From: Pediococcus inopinatus
Lineage (GTDB): Bacteria; Bacillota; Bacilli; Lactobacillales; Lactobacillaceae
Direction of reading: 5' to 3'
NCBI RefSeq assembly: GCF_002982135.1
Contig: NZ_CP019981.1
Location: 1,426,001 to 1,490,000, forward strand
Length of the DNA: 64,000 bases
Shown here: piece after piece, positions 36,280 to 45,217 of the stretch
How the letters are laid out: every line of letters starts with the position of its first letter
Position numbering within the stretch: the stretch's first letter is position 1
Position numbers and translations under genes: made by a program
The notes under the pieces: generated by a model
The model's input: only the letters and a program-made list of their open reading frames with translations
What the model was told of the DNA's origin: nothing
Databases searched by the model: none

Positions 36280-37427
36280 TTTGTAACCTCCTCATTACTG
36301 TTTAAGTCCTCAATAGGAACATAATTTTTATTAAATAAAATCTGATCGCCATTATCCACGGGTGCCAGTCCAATTTTTGAACGAGCTTCATTAACCGTTA
36401 GCAAACCACCTTGCAAGCCTTTTAAAGCTAAATCTTGGTTAGTTGCTGGGTCTGCACTGAAAAGTTTATCCGTGTTAAATGTGTACGTGCCAGCCAGTTT
36501 ACTGTTAATCTCGCTAGTAAAAACTGCAAAATAATTTGATAGTGAATTTTGTAAGTAAAGAATATTACTTTGTTCATTACTTGAATGGCTATTTTCTACG
36601 CCTAATCTTTCGATAGGAATACCGAAAGCCTCTGCAATCTGCCGACTACTCCAGTCATTGGAATTAATGAATTTCAGAACGTCCGTATTCACTTCTAAAT
36701 TACTCAAGTCCATTGAAGAATCAAGCACTACAGTTTTTAAGGCATTGTTGCCACTGTTGGCTTTTTCAAATTGCGCTCGTAAGTTTTCTTTTGAAGCTTC
36801 ACTCAAATCAGACTGATTAACCTTTAAAACGCTTGTGCCATTAATTCCATTTTTAAAGAAGCTATTCAGCAAACTATTGCCTGATTTTTGTACTTGGATC
36901 TGATCTTTCAACGCATATAGCGGACTAACTCCCACAATGCCATCTTGTGTGAAATACTTAAAATGTAGCATGTTGACAGGCGCAATCTGACGCGAGTTAA
37001 ATCTGTTTTGCTTATAGTTATAGGTAACTATTCCGCTCTGATCGTCCTGTTTTACAGTCATTTGACTGTTCTTAATAAAATTAAGCTGTGTCGGTCGTCC
37101 GTTATTATCTCTAATAATTTCAGCAAATGAATTGCCATTTAAAAGTAAATTAACGGCTAACGCAAACTTAAAATTAAATCCGTTCATTAATGAATTAGGA
37201 TTATCATTCAAAAGCTTAGCAGTTTTATCGTTACTGCCTTGAATTGGATTGCTTGCAATATCAGATGCAATTACTCGAATGGCAGTAAACACATCTGCAT
37301 TTCTTAAAGATCCTGCACCTACATACACAGAACTATCATCACTACTCATAGAAACAAGTGCATCAAGAAATGCCGTATCTTTGTCTGGTTCAATATCACT
37401 CTTATTACTTCCCATAAAAAAACTCAT
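36276..37427 (-). CDS. Phage portal protein, HK97 family
   Basis: The 383-residue portal protein forms the dodecameric ring at one head vertex through which DNA enters. Family features are AIRVIASDIASNPIQ near the N terminus, NLLLNGNSFAEIIRDNNGRPTQL, HFKYFTQDGIVGVSPL and IAEAFGIPIERLGV. It directly precedes the protease-capsid gene with an ATGA-type overlap and starts after AAGGAGG. Confidence 0.9.
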   Translation of the reverse strand: MSFFMGSNKSDIEPDKDTAFLDALVSMSSDDSSVYVGAGSLRNADVFTAIRVIASDIASNPIQGSNDKTAKLLNDNPNSLMNGFNFKFALAVNLLLNGNSFAEIIRDNNGRPTQLNFIKNSQMTVKQDDQSGIVTYNYKQNRFNSRQIAPVNMLHFKYFTQDGIVGVSPLYALKDQIQVQKSGNSLLNSFFKNGINGTSVLKVNQSDLSEASKENLRAQFEKANSGNNALKTVVLDSSMDLSNLEVNTDVLKFINSNDWSSRQIAEAFGIPIERLGVENSHSSNEQSNILYLQNSLSNYFAVFTSEINSKLAGTYTFNTDKLFSADPATNQDLALKGLQGGLLTVNEARSKIGLAPVDNGDQILFNKNYVPIEDLNSNEEVTN

Positions 37428-37429
37428 GT

Positions 37430-37609
37430 TTAACCTCCTTTCTCGTAGTTAATCAATAATGCAATTACTACCATGGCAACGCCTAAAACAATCAAACCAA
37501 TCTGATAGCCTAGCCATAGCCACAAGCCAACCACGATTAACAACAAACCAACAACCAGCAGAACAGTTTGAAGATTAAAGATTGAATGAATAGTTTTCAT
37601 AATATTCAT
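37430..37609 (-). CDS. Small DUF1056-like membrane protein of the packaging module
   Basis: A 59-residue protein with two hydrophobic segments (TVLLVVGLLLIVVGLWLWLG and a second Ile/Val/Leu-rich run). Similar small proteins sit between terminase and portal genes in phages of lactic acid bacteria (DUF1056, by recollection). I start at MNIMKTIHSIF after GGAAGGAGAG; the longer frame lies inside terL. It overlaps terL by 35 bases. Function unknown. Confidence 0.6.
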   Translation of the reverse strand: MNIMKTIHSIFNLQTVLLVVGLLLIVVGLWLWLGYQIGLIVLGVAMVVIALLINYEKGG

Positions 37610-39287
37610 TGTCTGCTTTCTCTCCTTCCTGTTTATCGTAGTATTCATATCCCACAACATAAGCATTTATTAATGAAGCAATCTCATCAATTCGATTAGC
37701 GTGTCTTGCTTTATCAATCATGGGGTTATTATTTGAATCATATTTTAAAATGGCATTATTCACGTTGTAAGCTAGTAACTTATTTTCCGTATGAACAATA
37801 TTGCCTTTAAACAATTCTTCTTTAAATCGTTTTGTAGAAATACTCAATGTCTTTGGCCCTTGACGTATTTCAATCAATGGATAACCTGAACTTTCAAATT
37901 TAGGTAGCAAATAGTCAAAACTCCACGGATCATAACAGATACCTTTTACAGTCCAGTTATATTTACCAATCATTTCACGAATATAGTTAAACACCTGATC
38001 ATAATCAATCACACCACTATCGAGTTTGGTTATATCGCACTCACCTAATCCCTCTAAAGAACGATAATCAATTCCATCTGTTTTAATTTTTTGATCTAGT
38101 CCATATTTAGTGGCAACAAAGGCATGCGAATCAACATAGAATTTACTGTTACCAATTGGAACTAACCAACTAACTGCGGTAAGGTCTGAACTTTTACTTA
38201 GATCCACACCTATAAACACATCACGATTATTTAAATCTGGTTTGTTCTCAATCTCGCCAGCTTGCCAGTCATCACTAGCAATGTAAGAATTTTCACTTGC
38301 CTGTTTCCAAACGTTGAAATTTTTAGTCAGCAATGAATTTAAAGAGTTTTGTTTGATTGCTATATCAAGATCTGATTGAATTTGTTCAGTCATTGTCTTA
38401 GCAATTAACTTGTTACTCATCAATGGATTAGCCTTGATCCAATTAGCTTGGTCAAATACTTCTTTGTCCTCATCAAGTTCATAAATTAAAGCAAAATAGC
38501 GTTCAGACTTTTCTTTACCAGCGAGTACTTTACTTAAGTACTCATAATCTTCATGCATTGGACTGTTAAGCTCCAAACCACTGGTAGAAATAACGGCAAT
38601 TAATGAATTAGGTTGTTGAATTGTCCCACTCTTCAAAACGTCATAAACAGCCCGTGTCTTAGCTTTGTGGTACTCATCAATAATTCCTAACGTTGGATTA
38701 TAACCGTCTAAACTGGAAGTATCTGTTGCCAGTGGTACGGCCTTGCTATCACTATCTAAATCATCAATTTCACTATTAAGAATCTTTAAACGTCTACGCA
38801 TATAAGGTGACTTGCTTGCCACCTGCTTTAGTCCGTTTTGCAATTGGTCAAAGGCTAGATGTGCTTGTTTTGAAGAGTTTGCAGTAAAGAGGATTTGTCT
38901 TCCACGGGCTGGTGCGCTTTCCATTAATAAAGCAACCGCACCAATTGCAGAGATTAGAAAACTTTTACCATTCTTTCTAGCAATACTTATAAACGCCCGA
39001 TTAAAACGCCTATAACCTGTATCATCTTCACGCCAGCCATATAATGAACCAATTACAAAACACTGAAATAATTCAAGATGTAATTCTTTGCCGTCCGTCG
39101 TGGGTAGCATTCCCACAAAATTAATAGCTTTTTCAGCTATCTCATTATCAAAGTAGTAAGGAAAATTTTTTGTTCGTTGTCGCTTAAGATCGTTTAAGTG
39201 ACGTTGACAAGCTTGCTTAACTTTTTTGCCTGCTAAGATATCGCCTGATAGAATCTTGTTGCAATACTCTTTAGTTCTATCCACCAC
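37575..39287 (-). CDS. Terminase large subunit
   Basis: The 570-residue motor-nuclease packages DNA into proheads. The N-terminal ATPase has a Walker A-like SIARKNGKSFLISAIG and a Walker B region LGIIDEYHKAK; the C-terminal nuclease shows DVFIGVDLSKSSDLTAVSW and further acids (e.g. YDPWSFD). It belongs to the phage terminase large-subunit group found with P27-type small subunits and HNH partners. It overlaps terS by 11 bases. Confidence 0.92.
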   Translation of the reverse strand: MVDRTKEYCNKILSGDILAGKKVKQACQRHLNDLKRQRTKNFPYYFDNEIAEKAINFVGMLPTTDGKELHLELFQCFVIGSLYGWREDDTGYRRFNRAFISIARKNGKSFLISAIGAVALLMESAPARGRQILFTANSSKQAHLAFDQLQNGLKQVASKSPYMRRRLKILNSEIDDLDSDSKAVPLATDTSSLDGYNPTLGIIDEYHKAKTRAVYDVLKSGTIQQPNSLIAVISTSGLELNSPMHEDYEYLSKVLAGKEKSERYFALIYELDEDKEVFDQANWIKANPLMSNKLIAKTMTEQIQSDLDIAIKQNSLNSLLTKNFNVWKQASENSYIASDDWQAGEIENKPDLNNRDVFIGVDLSKSSDLTAVSWLVPIGNSKFYVDSHAFVATKYGLDQKIKTDGIDYRSLEGLGECDITKLDSGVIDYDQVFNYIREMIGKYNWTVKGICYDPWSFDYLLPKFESSGYPLIEIRQGPKTLSISTKRFKEELFKGNIVHTENKLLAYNVNNAILKYDSNNNPMIDKARHANRIDEIASLINAYVVGYEYYDKQEGEKADNEYYENYSFNL

Positions 39288-39750
39288 TTAGCACCCTCTC
39301 GAACGGGTCGCTTGGCTTATCGGTTTTAGCATTATTCAATTCAAGCTTGGCTCTCGCATTTACTGACAAACCTAATTCAGTGGCCGTTACCTTAATTGTC
39401 TTAATAGCCTCATGCTCTTCCATAATGTATGGATTGCGTACCTTAGTACCAGTAGTAGAGGTAACTACAACACCGTCATGGTTTACTTCTTGTTCGCAAA
39501 GCTTGTACTGGGCAAAAGCATTACAATAAATTTCAATCAAGGTTCTATCCAACTCACTTACTGGAGTATTTTCAGCCAGCAAAGGAACAATTCTATTCCA
39601 TTCCTCCACAGCTTCCCTCTTCATTCCTTGAGGTGGTTCAAAATTTAACTTTGGATATCTTTTTAATGCCTTTTCAGCGTCTTTATGTTGAGAAAGCTGC
39701 TCTTTTGTCATGTGCCCCTTGATGTTTTCAACCTTTTTTATCTTTCCCAA
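39277..39750 (-). CDS. Terminase small subunit, P27 family
   Basis: The 157-residue protein recognises the packaging site. Characteristic sequence is PPQGMKREAVEEWNRIVPLL and YIMEEHEAIKTIKVTATELGLSVNARAKL (in parts). If the island has its own packaging site, the 258-bp gap upstream (39751-40008) is the likely place; I see no clear cos motif there, only A/T-rich sequence with short repeats such as GAACNNAACACGAAC. Confidence 0.85.
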   Translation of the reverse strand: MGKIKKVENIKGHMTKEQLSQHKDAEKALKRYPKLNFEPPQGMKREAVEEWNRIVPLLAENTPVSELDRTLIEIYCNAFAQYKLCEQEVNHDGVVVTSTTGTKVRNPYIMEEHEAIKTIKVTATELGLSVNARAKLELNNAKTDKPSDPFERVLSGG

Positions 39751-40008
39751 AATTGTTCATTTCCTTTTTCTTATTTAAACTAATTATACACCAATACACG
39801 AACGATTACACGAAATTTCATCTTTATAGTTCGTATTTCATTGGATTTTTATAAAATGAAAAGTTGTGTGTCGCTTCACTTAATCAAAAATATAGCCCCC
39901 ATATTGCCGTTTTAGCAGGCTTTGAGAGCTATAAAAAAATAATTTATTCAATTTTAAATTTCAACTGTCACTTTTTGTTTATACAATTCCCCGAACAGAA
40001 CACGAACA

Positions 40009-40386
40009 TTAATTTGACTTTTTGCTTAATTGTTCGGATTCTGTCTTATCGTTGTGGCAATATTGGCAAAGACTTTCTAAATTGCTGTAATCTAGGCGTT
40101 TAGTCCAGTCTTGTTTGATCGGTACAATATGGTCAGCTATATTAACTTCTCGTATAATACCACGTTTTAAACATGCTTCACACATGGGGTTTGCTAACTT
40201 ATATTGATAACTTAACTTCTTCCATGCTGTGGAATGATAAAATGCTTCATATTTACCACCTGAATGTTTGCGGTGGAAGTATACGCGTGAACTTTCTTCA
40301 TGCTTGTGCTTACTGCAATAGCGTTCAGTTAATGGTATGAGATTCCTACAACCAGCATGAGAGCAGAACTTCATGGCTTGTGTCAT
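40009..40386 (-). CDS. HNH endonuclease of the packaging module
   Basis: The 125-residue nuclease has CxxC zinc ligands (PMCEACLKRG, LCQYCHN) and the HNH core (NIADHIVPIKQDW, LDYSNLESLCQYCHND), plus an N-terminal Cys/His finger (CSHAGCRNLIPLTERYCSKH). HNH proteins encoded beside terminases of cos-type phages are needed for genome-end cleavage. It ends 258 bases before terS and overlaps the head-closure gene. Confidence 0.88.
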   Translation of the reverse strand: MTQAMKFCSHAGCRNLIPLTERYCSKHKHEESSRVYFHRKHSGGKYEAFYHSTAWKKLSYQYKLANPMCEACLKRGIIREVNIADHIVPIKQDWTKRLDYSNLESLCQYCHNDKTESEQLSKKSN

Positions 40387-40718
40387 AGTCCTTTGCTCTC
40401 TTGCAACGTGATCACATCAAACGTATTGACGCCTTTATCTGAATCAATAGTAATAATCTTGTATTCAGTATCATCAAGATGTACTAACTGTTCACTCGTT
40501 ACCTTGTCGTTATGTCTTATGACTATCTCACGATTATTCTCAATATTTAACCCTAACAATGTTACTGCCTGCGCCATGCTTATTGAGTAGTCACCACAAT
40601 AGACTGTGAAGTCTGGTTGATACACATCTACTGTTTGGCCAAACGAGTTCTCTTTGCCAGCCACATATGTTCCAAACTCACAACGCTTATTCATTCTAGA
40701 CAACTTATAGTTTTTCAT
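40383..40718 (-). CDS. Phage head-closure/head-tail adaptor protein (gp16-like)
   Basis: The 111-residue protein resembles the head-tail adaptor family: a start with NKRCEFGTYV, a middle DFTVYCGDYSISMAQAVTLLG and an end HLDDTEYKIITIDSDKG. In HK97-like phages such genes follow the capsid and connector; here it stands before the HNH gene. It would be the outermost ring of a head that accepts a helper tail. The family call is moderate. Confidence 0.65.
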   Translation of the reverse strand: MKNYKLSRMNKRCEFGTYVAGKENSFGQTVDVYQPDFTVYCGDYSISMAQAVTLLGLNIENNREIVIRHNDKVTSEQLVHLDDTEYKIITIDSDKGVNTFDVITLQESKGL

Positions 40719-40736
40719 TAGTCATTACCTCCTTAC

Positions 40737-40937
40737 TTAATCGCCAAGCGACTTCAACATATCTATTAAACTATCATCATTAGCAACGGCAATTGTAGTT
40801 AGTACATATTCATGATTAATATATTGAACTTTGATATGTGCAACCTCATAGCCACTAGGAATGCTGTGTGCTTTGCTAACAATCTTGTCTAAGTCTGTGC
40901 CATGTAAAACTTCCCACACAACTTTATTATCATTCAT
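40737..40937 (-). CDS. Small unknown protein of the island
   Basis: A 66-residue acidic protein starting MNDNKVVWEVLHGTDLDKIV. I do not recognise it. It overlaps the preceding gene by 8 bases and has no membrane segment or cysteine pair. With its neighbour it lies between the origin and the packaging genes, where PICIs often encode interference or packaging-redirection proteins; a role of that kind is only a guess. Confidence 0.6.
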   Translation of the reverse strand: MNDNKVVWEVLHGTDLDKIVSKAHSIPSGYEVAHIKVQYINHEYVLTTIAVANDDSLIDMLKSLGD

Positions 40938-41133
40938 CTTTAGCCATCTCTACTATCTCTAAATAAGGCGCTACAATGGTTTGTTTAAAATTAATATCAG
41001 GCGGATATACTCCAGTAATGTACGCCTTGTGATCATCATTAGGATCTAATCGAATTTCTTGGTTAACTTCATCTACTCCAATAGTTTCAATCTTCACACC
41101 ATTGAAATACTTTAAAAATTTATATCTTGTCAT
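40930..41133 (-). CDS. Small unknown protein of the island
   Basis: A 67-residue protein (MTRYKFLKYFNGVKIETIGV...) with no recognised domain. AAAAGGAGAAATAAATATT precedes the ATG. It is the first gene after the iteron region, and its stop overlaps the next small gene, so the pair is translationally coupled. Confidence 0.6.
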   Translation of the reverse strand: MTRYKFLKYFNGVKIETIGVDEVNQEIRLDPNDDHKAYITGVYPPDINFKQTIVAPYLEIVEMAKDE

Positions 41134-41159
41134 AATATTTATTTCTCCTTTTTATTTTG

Positions 41160-41600
41160 TATTACCTGTAATATTAATCGTTGTTCCATTTTTAACCAAT
41201 AAAAAAAGTGGAACAGCATCTATGCTATAACCGTTGATATAACGGCATTCTTGATTTTTATTGTTCCTTTTTTGTTCCATTTCTTAAAACTGACCTAACC
41301 ATTGATATAACGGCGATACCAGCTGTTTTGTTCCATTTGTTCCAACTTTTTTCCGGGGTTGGCACACACATACACATACACACCTATATCTTTTTATATT
41401 TTTATTTTTTTATATATTAGTAGGAAAAAAAGTGGAACAATTGGAACAAAATGCTCTGTATCGTTGCTGTACCAACGTTTATATAGCATTTCAAAAGTGG
41501 AACAAAATTGCATGCTCAAAGTCCTATAAACGTTGGTACATAAGCGCTAAAAGCTGTTCCATTTTTTATTTAGCTTTTTGGAACAAAACTGGAACAAAGA
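41160..41600. other. Putative replication origin with iterons
   Basis: The 432-bp gap downstream of the helicase gene and the last bases of that gene hold twelve copies of GGAAC/GTTCC, mostly as TGGAACA or TGTTCCA, in both orientations (near 41181, 41208, 41262, 41273, 41329, 41338, 41432, 41442, 41497, 41554, 41579, 41590). They surround an A/T-rich stretch (about 41385-41420), a CCGTT-GATAT-AACGG dyad with a partial second copy, and an exact 15-bp inverted pair (41469-41483 and 41525-41539). Position beside a Rep-type helicase matches SaPI origins. Confidence 0.75.
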
Positions 41601-43167
41601 ACCAATTTTTATTTTTCTCTTCGCCATTATAATTTTTACGTTCTTTGTGGCGGTTAAAGCCTTGATTTTCTAATGCGTTAAAAAACTTATTTTTGCCTAA
41701 TGCGTTGAAACCTGAATCCTCACACCACTCTTTATATTGGCGGTAACACTTGTTTGGATCAGCAAAACCGTCTGCAAACAATGGTGTAGAATCATCTCCA
41801 ATGACTTGATCTTGTACCCACAAATAAACGTTATCATTCTCATCAATCCATTTGTTGGTAGCAGTCGCAATCACTTTGTTATCAAGCCCCCATGTTAAGC
41901 CGTCAACATTCTTTTTTACGTTTGCAAAACTTCTCAAACATTTATAAACAAAAGCACTTTGCTCTGCTTTGATCTTATCCGCTGGGTGGCGGTCTCTAAA
42001 AGCTTTATCAGCCTTTGCAGCCATAACTGGTACTACTCGTATTCTACGGTTCACCCCTGAATCATCTGGTTTAAAGGCTGGCAGTTTATTAGCACTAAAC
42101 AGCAATTTAGCATGGTTGTGAAAGTTGAATGCGTCACTACCTTTAAACTGAATACTTAGGTCATCATCACCGCTAAGACTTTTAACTAATTCAGTAGACT
42201 TCATAAAATCGTCTCCAATATCAGCAAAATAATTAAGGTCTTTTTGGTAGAGTGCACTACTATTAAATTCACTACCGCCAGTCAATTGTTTAATTGACAT
42301 GTTAGAGTAATTTCCCTCGCCTATCATTTCTTTAACCCGGTTTAAAAAAAAGCTTTTTCCATGCCCGCCATCAGACTGTAAAATAACAATTAAATTGCTG
42401 TAATCATATGAACGATAAAACATATAACCAATAAACGGAACAATAAAATCGTAACGGTCGCCAAACAACTCTTTTAACCAATCATCTGTATATGGTGTTT
42501 TTTGACCAGTGGTCACTAAATCATAATCATGTGCATTGATAATGTAATTTTCCAACCTTTTTTCATGTAACTTATCGTCTCTTAAATCATAAGTACCGTT
42601 AGCAAAGGCAACTAAGTTAGGATCTGAATGGTCAAATGGTGAAATGATTTTTTTATCATCATATAAAATTGTTTTTGTATACAGTAAAGTTTCACTATAA
42701 TCATGCCTATTCCACACGTCATATTTATTTAGCTCCGAAGTTATCACATGACTAATATACTTGCCTAGTTCGTCTTTAGTTCCTTTAAGGATCCGCCAGC
42801 AACCTAGACGAGGAACATATACAGCACCCTGCAAAATTTCTGGATAAACAGCGAAGTGATACTTTTTAACAATTGCATTGCCTAATTTTACGGGTACTAC
42901 TCTAGTTGCAATTTTTTGTTTCACTGTTCCTTCATTTTGTAATGCAAAATATATCCATTCTGGTGTGGTCTTATTAAGATACTCAACATAATTATTACCA
43001 AGCTCCGCCCATTCGGCACTTTCGTCTGCAATATTACTAAGATCCTTAAAATATAGTGACTTATCTAAAGTTCTAAAATCCTTAGGCGCTTGTTTTTTAA
43101 AATCTATAGGCTTCGGAATTTTGCTTACTATCCTTTTTGCTTCTGTAGTTAATTGTTGCTTCGGCAT
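41566..43167 (-). CDS. D5/P4-type phage helicase-primase (replication initiator)
   Basis: The 533-residue protein has a D5-N-like region (about 90-230) and a superfamily 3 helicase core with Walker A (QSDGGHGKSFFLNRV), followed by KDLNYFADIGDDF and AKLLFSANKLPAF. Such proteins bind iterons and unwind the origin in PICIs and P4-like satellites. It directly follows the primase-polymerase gene (12 bases), and the iterons overlap its 3' end. Confidence 0.9.
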   Translation of the reverse strand: MPKQQLTTEAKRIVSKIPKPIDFKKQAPKDFRTLDKSLYFKDLSNIADESAEWAELGNNYVEYLNKTTPEWIYFALQNEGTVKQKIATRVVPVKLGNAIVKKYHFAVYPEILQGAVYVPRLGCWRILKGTKDELGKYISHVITSELNKYDVWNRHDYSETLLYTKTILYDDKKIISPFDHSDPNLVAFANGTYDLRDDKLHEKRLENYIINAHDYDLVTTGQKTPYTDDWLKELFGDRYDFIVPFIGYMFYRSYDYSNLIVILQSDGGHGKSFFLNRVKEMIGEGNYSNMSIKQLTGGSEFNSSALYQKDLNYFADIGDDFMKSTELVKSLSGDDDLSIQFKGSDAFNFHNHAKLLFSANKLPAFKPDDSGVNRRIRVVPVMAAKADKAFRDRHPADKIKAEQSAFVYKCLRSFANVKKNVDGLTWGLDNKVIATATNKWIDENDNVYLWVQDQVIGDDSTPLFADGFADPNKCYRQYKEWCEDSGFNALGKNKFFNALENQGFNRHKERKNYNGEEKNKNWFFVPVLFQKAK

Positions 43168-43179
43168 TTACTCAACCCC

Positions 43180-44001
43180 CTAAAAGCTAAATTGTGGCTG
43201 CGAATCACGCCTTAGAATTGATTCAAAAATTGCATTTATTTCCCGTTTCCGTAACGGAGGCGTTAGAAAATTTGTGTTGATTACCAGTAGCATGTTATAA
43301 ACGGTATCGGCCTCCGCACCGACTGCAAACATTTTTCCTGCAATACGAGCAATAAAAGCATTGCGATTCCCTGTACTAGCGCCATTTACAAGCTCATCTA
43401 AAAATTTACCAGTATACATTTTGTTTCTATATCTAGCAGTTATAAACGGTTTTTTAGTATTGTCATCATGATTAACAATATAATTGACCAGCCACTGTGG
43501 TGCTAGCTTAATATCAGCCAATGTTCGTCCGTCCAATGGTTCGTATTGCTTACCGTCAATCTCGCTTGGATAAACAGAAGAAAAACGGGTATGAATCTCA
43601 ACACCTGAATTTTCACTAAATGCCTTTGAAATATCGTGTATAGGTACCTCTGCTTTGAAGTAATAATGCAAGCCATCATGTGGTGTACTTTCAATATAAG
43701 TATCATCTGGTAGCTTCATGCCTTTCTTATTCAATTCAGTGAGTGTTTTAAACCCGTTTGCTTGATCTGTGTGTAAATCAACGTCAACCATAATTAGGTG
43801 GCTGGTATCAAGCCTTAAACACAAATTAGCTTGTGGACAATTAGAAAACATTTTATTAAGAATAGCCTTATCACTGGTAGCGTCTAAATATCCGTTTCCA
43901 CCCTTTAATAAGGGAATTTTTGAGTTTGGTGCTAGCGGGCTGGTTTCAAGTTCAATGCTGGCCAATTTTAATGCTTGTTTTAATGAACTAAAGTCCTTCA
44001 A
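43180..44001 (-). CDS. Primase-polymerase (bifunctional DNA primase/polymerase domain)
   Basis: The 273-residue protein begins with a prim-pol domain (about 1-165) showing PLLKGGNGYLDAT, the metal-binding MVDVDLH and HDGLHYYFKA, and ends with a primase C-terminal (PriCT) helical part (about 195-270, GNRNAFIARIAGKMFAVGA). It would make primers for island replication together with the helicase encoded next to it. It overlaps the preceding gene by 4 bases. Confidence 0.88.
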   Translation of the reverse strand: MKDFSSLKQALKLASIELETSPLAPNSKIPLLKGGNGYLDATSDKAILNKMFSNCPQANLCLRLDTSHLIMVDVDLHTDQANGFKTLTELNKKGMKLPDDTYIESTPHDGLHYYFKAEVPIHDISKAFSENSGVEIHTRFSSVYPSEIDGKQYEPLDGRTLADIKLAPQWLVNYIVNHDDNTKKPFITARYRNKMYTGKFLDELVNGASTGNRNAFIARIAGKMFAVGAEADTVYNMLLVINTNFLTPPLRKREINAIFESILRRDSQPQFSF

Positions 44002-44354
44002 TTTTGAACGCCCCTTTCGCTACTATTAGCGTGGGCAGCGTGCGAGTTTATATTTTTTTGATTTCTACGTAACTTAAAAATGCCTAAATCAACTAAATGA
44101 TCTATAGATTTTTGAATTGAATCACCCGTTAAAACCTGAATTTCTTTACCACTTACTAAATCTTTTATTAATTTAGCTTCTTGATAAGAAATATCATTCT
44201 GAAAGTGGTCGCCTAATTGAGTAACGTTAATTTTAACTAGGCGATTAACAGGCTTTACAGTGTCATTTGTTGGCTGTACAATGAAGTTACAATTAGTTTT
44301 GTCCTGTTTGCTTTGGTAGGTATCAGGGCTTTTTTTGTATACTTTTTTCATCAT
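43998..44354 (-). CDS. Unknown protein upstream of the primase
   Basis: A 118-residue, Asn/Lys-rich protein without a recognised family. Its second half (ISYQEAKLIKDLVSGKEIQVLTG, IDHLVDLGIFKLRRNQ) reads like a winged-helix fold, suggesting DNA binding, but this is only an impression. It overlaps both neighbours by 4 bases (ATGA), so it belongs to the replication operon. Confidence 0.65.
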   Translation of the reverse strand: MMKKVYKKSPDTYQSKQDKTNCNFIVQPTNDTVKPVNRLVKINVTQLGDHFQNDISYQEAKLIKDLVSGKEIQVLTGDSIQKSIDHLVDLGIFKLRRNQKNINSHAAHANSSERGVQN

Positions 44355-44485
44355 TTTCGAACTCCTTTCAATAAATAATTTTGGTGATCTCTTGCCTGTT
44401 GAACTCGTCCTATCTGTATACCCACTTGAATACCCACAGTTAAAGCCAATATCATTACTAAAATCAAAAATATAAAATAATCCAT
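44351..44485 (-). CDS. Small single-span membrane protein of the island
   Basis: A 44-residue frame (MDYFIFLILVMILALTVGIQ...) with one strong membrane segment (about 3-25) and a basic cytoplasmic tail. GGAAGTAAATTAAG lies upstream, and the stop overlaps the ATG of the next gene. It is too short for routine gene finding. Function unknown; membrane-located interference with phage infection is possible but unproven. Confidence 0.6.
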   Translation of the reverse strand: MDYFIFLILVMILALTVGIQVGIQIGRVQQARDHQNYLLKGVRK

Positions 44486-44575
44486 CTTAATTTACTTCCT
44501 TTGCTTAAATTTCAAAGAGTTTTCATAGTTAGCACATTTCAAAATTTTGCTTGCCTCGGTCGGTATTTTTTTTTA

Positions 44576-44845
44576 TTAAATTTCGTGTTCTAAATAAAAA
44601 TCATCAATAGCCTTTTTAGAGATTCTTTGCATACCTGCGATGGTAGAAACACGTAAATCCATTGCAATCCATTTTTTAAGAGTGTTAAAAGATACTCCTG
44701 CGTACTCACCTGCCTGTTTCATGTTCATATACTCTGGTAAGGCCTCACGCTTGCCGGCTAATTTATAGGCCTCAACTGCTGTTTTTAACATTTCTTCCTT
44801 AATGTGTTCTTCAAATTCTGGTGGCACTTGCATTTTTACTTCCAT
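44576..44845 (-). CDS. Excisionase-like helix-turn-helix protein
   Basis: The 89-residue protein ends in an excisionase-type winged helix: EYMNMKQAGEYAGVSFNTLKKWI followed by RISKKAIDDFYLEHEI. It may direct excision or regulate the leftward operon. A GCTTGCCTCGGTCGGT motif lies 11 bases past its stop. It is the second gene of the leftward transcript. Confidence 0.78.
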   Translation of the reverse strand: MEVKMQVPPEFEEHIKEEMLKTAVEAYKLAGKREALPEYMNMKQAGEYAGVSFNTLKKWIAMDLRVSTIAGMQRISKKAIDDFYLEHEI

Positions 44846-44887
44846 AAGAGAACCATTCCTTTCTTTGGTTTACTTTCGCAACCAAGA

Positions 44888-45100
44888 CTAAATAAAAAAA
44901 ATATCATCAACATTTTTGTTTAGTTTTTGTGAAATTTGCTTAGCTAATTTTGGTGATGGCGTTCTTTTCCCATTGAGAATACTTATAAGATAGCCATAAT
45001 TAATTTCTGTTTCTTTTGCAAATTCCTTTACGGTTAAGCCTTGTATTAAAATGTTTTTACGTAGTTTGTTCAAATTTTTTACTTTAATTTTATAAGTCAT
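44888..45100 (-). CDS. Cro-like XRE-family regulator
   Basis: The 70-residue protein is one helix-turn-helix domain (GLTVKEFAKETEINYGYLISILNGKRTPS). I start it at MTYKIKVKNLN after CTTAAGGAGGTG; the frame runs 20 codons further. It is divergent from the repressor gene, with the operator region between them, as in lysogeny switches. Confidence 0.82.
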   Translation of the reverse strand: MTYKIKVKNLNKLRKNILIQGLTVKEFAKETEINYGYLISILNGKRTPSPKLAKQISQKLNKNVDDIFFI

Positions 45101-45155
45101 TTTTTTCACCTCCTTAAGAACAAATTCATTATAATGTTTTTGCATTACTTTTGCA

Positions 45156-45190
45156 ACCATAAATTCAAATATTTGTTTTTATGGTATACT
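45156..45190. promoter_or_regulatory. Operator dyad and -10 of the repressor promoter
   Basis: A 30-bp imperfect dyad (45156-45185, half-site ACCATAAANNCAAAT, 13 of 15 positions symmetric) ends at the T of a TATACT -10 box (45185-45190). It lies in the divergent region between repressor and Cro-like genes, where a repressor should bind. Confidence 0.6.
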
Positions 45191-45217
45191 AATCACATAC
45201 AAAAGGAGGTCATCAAA

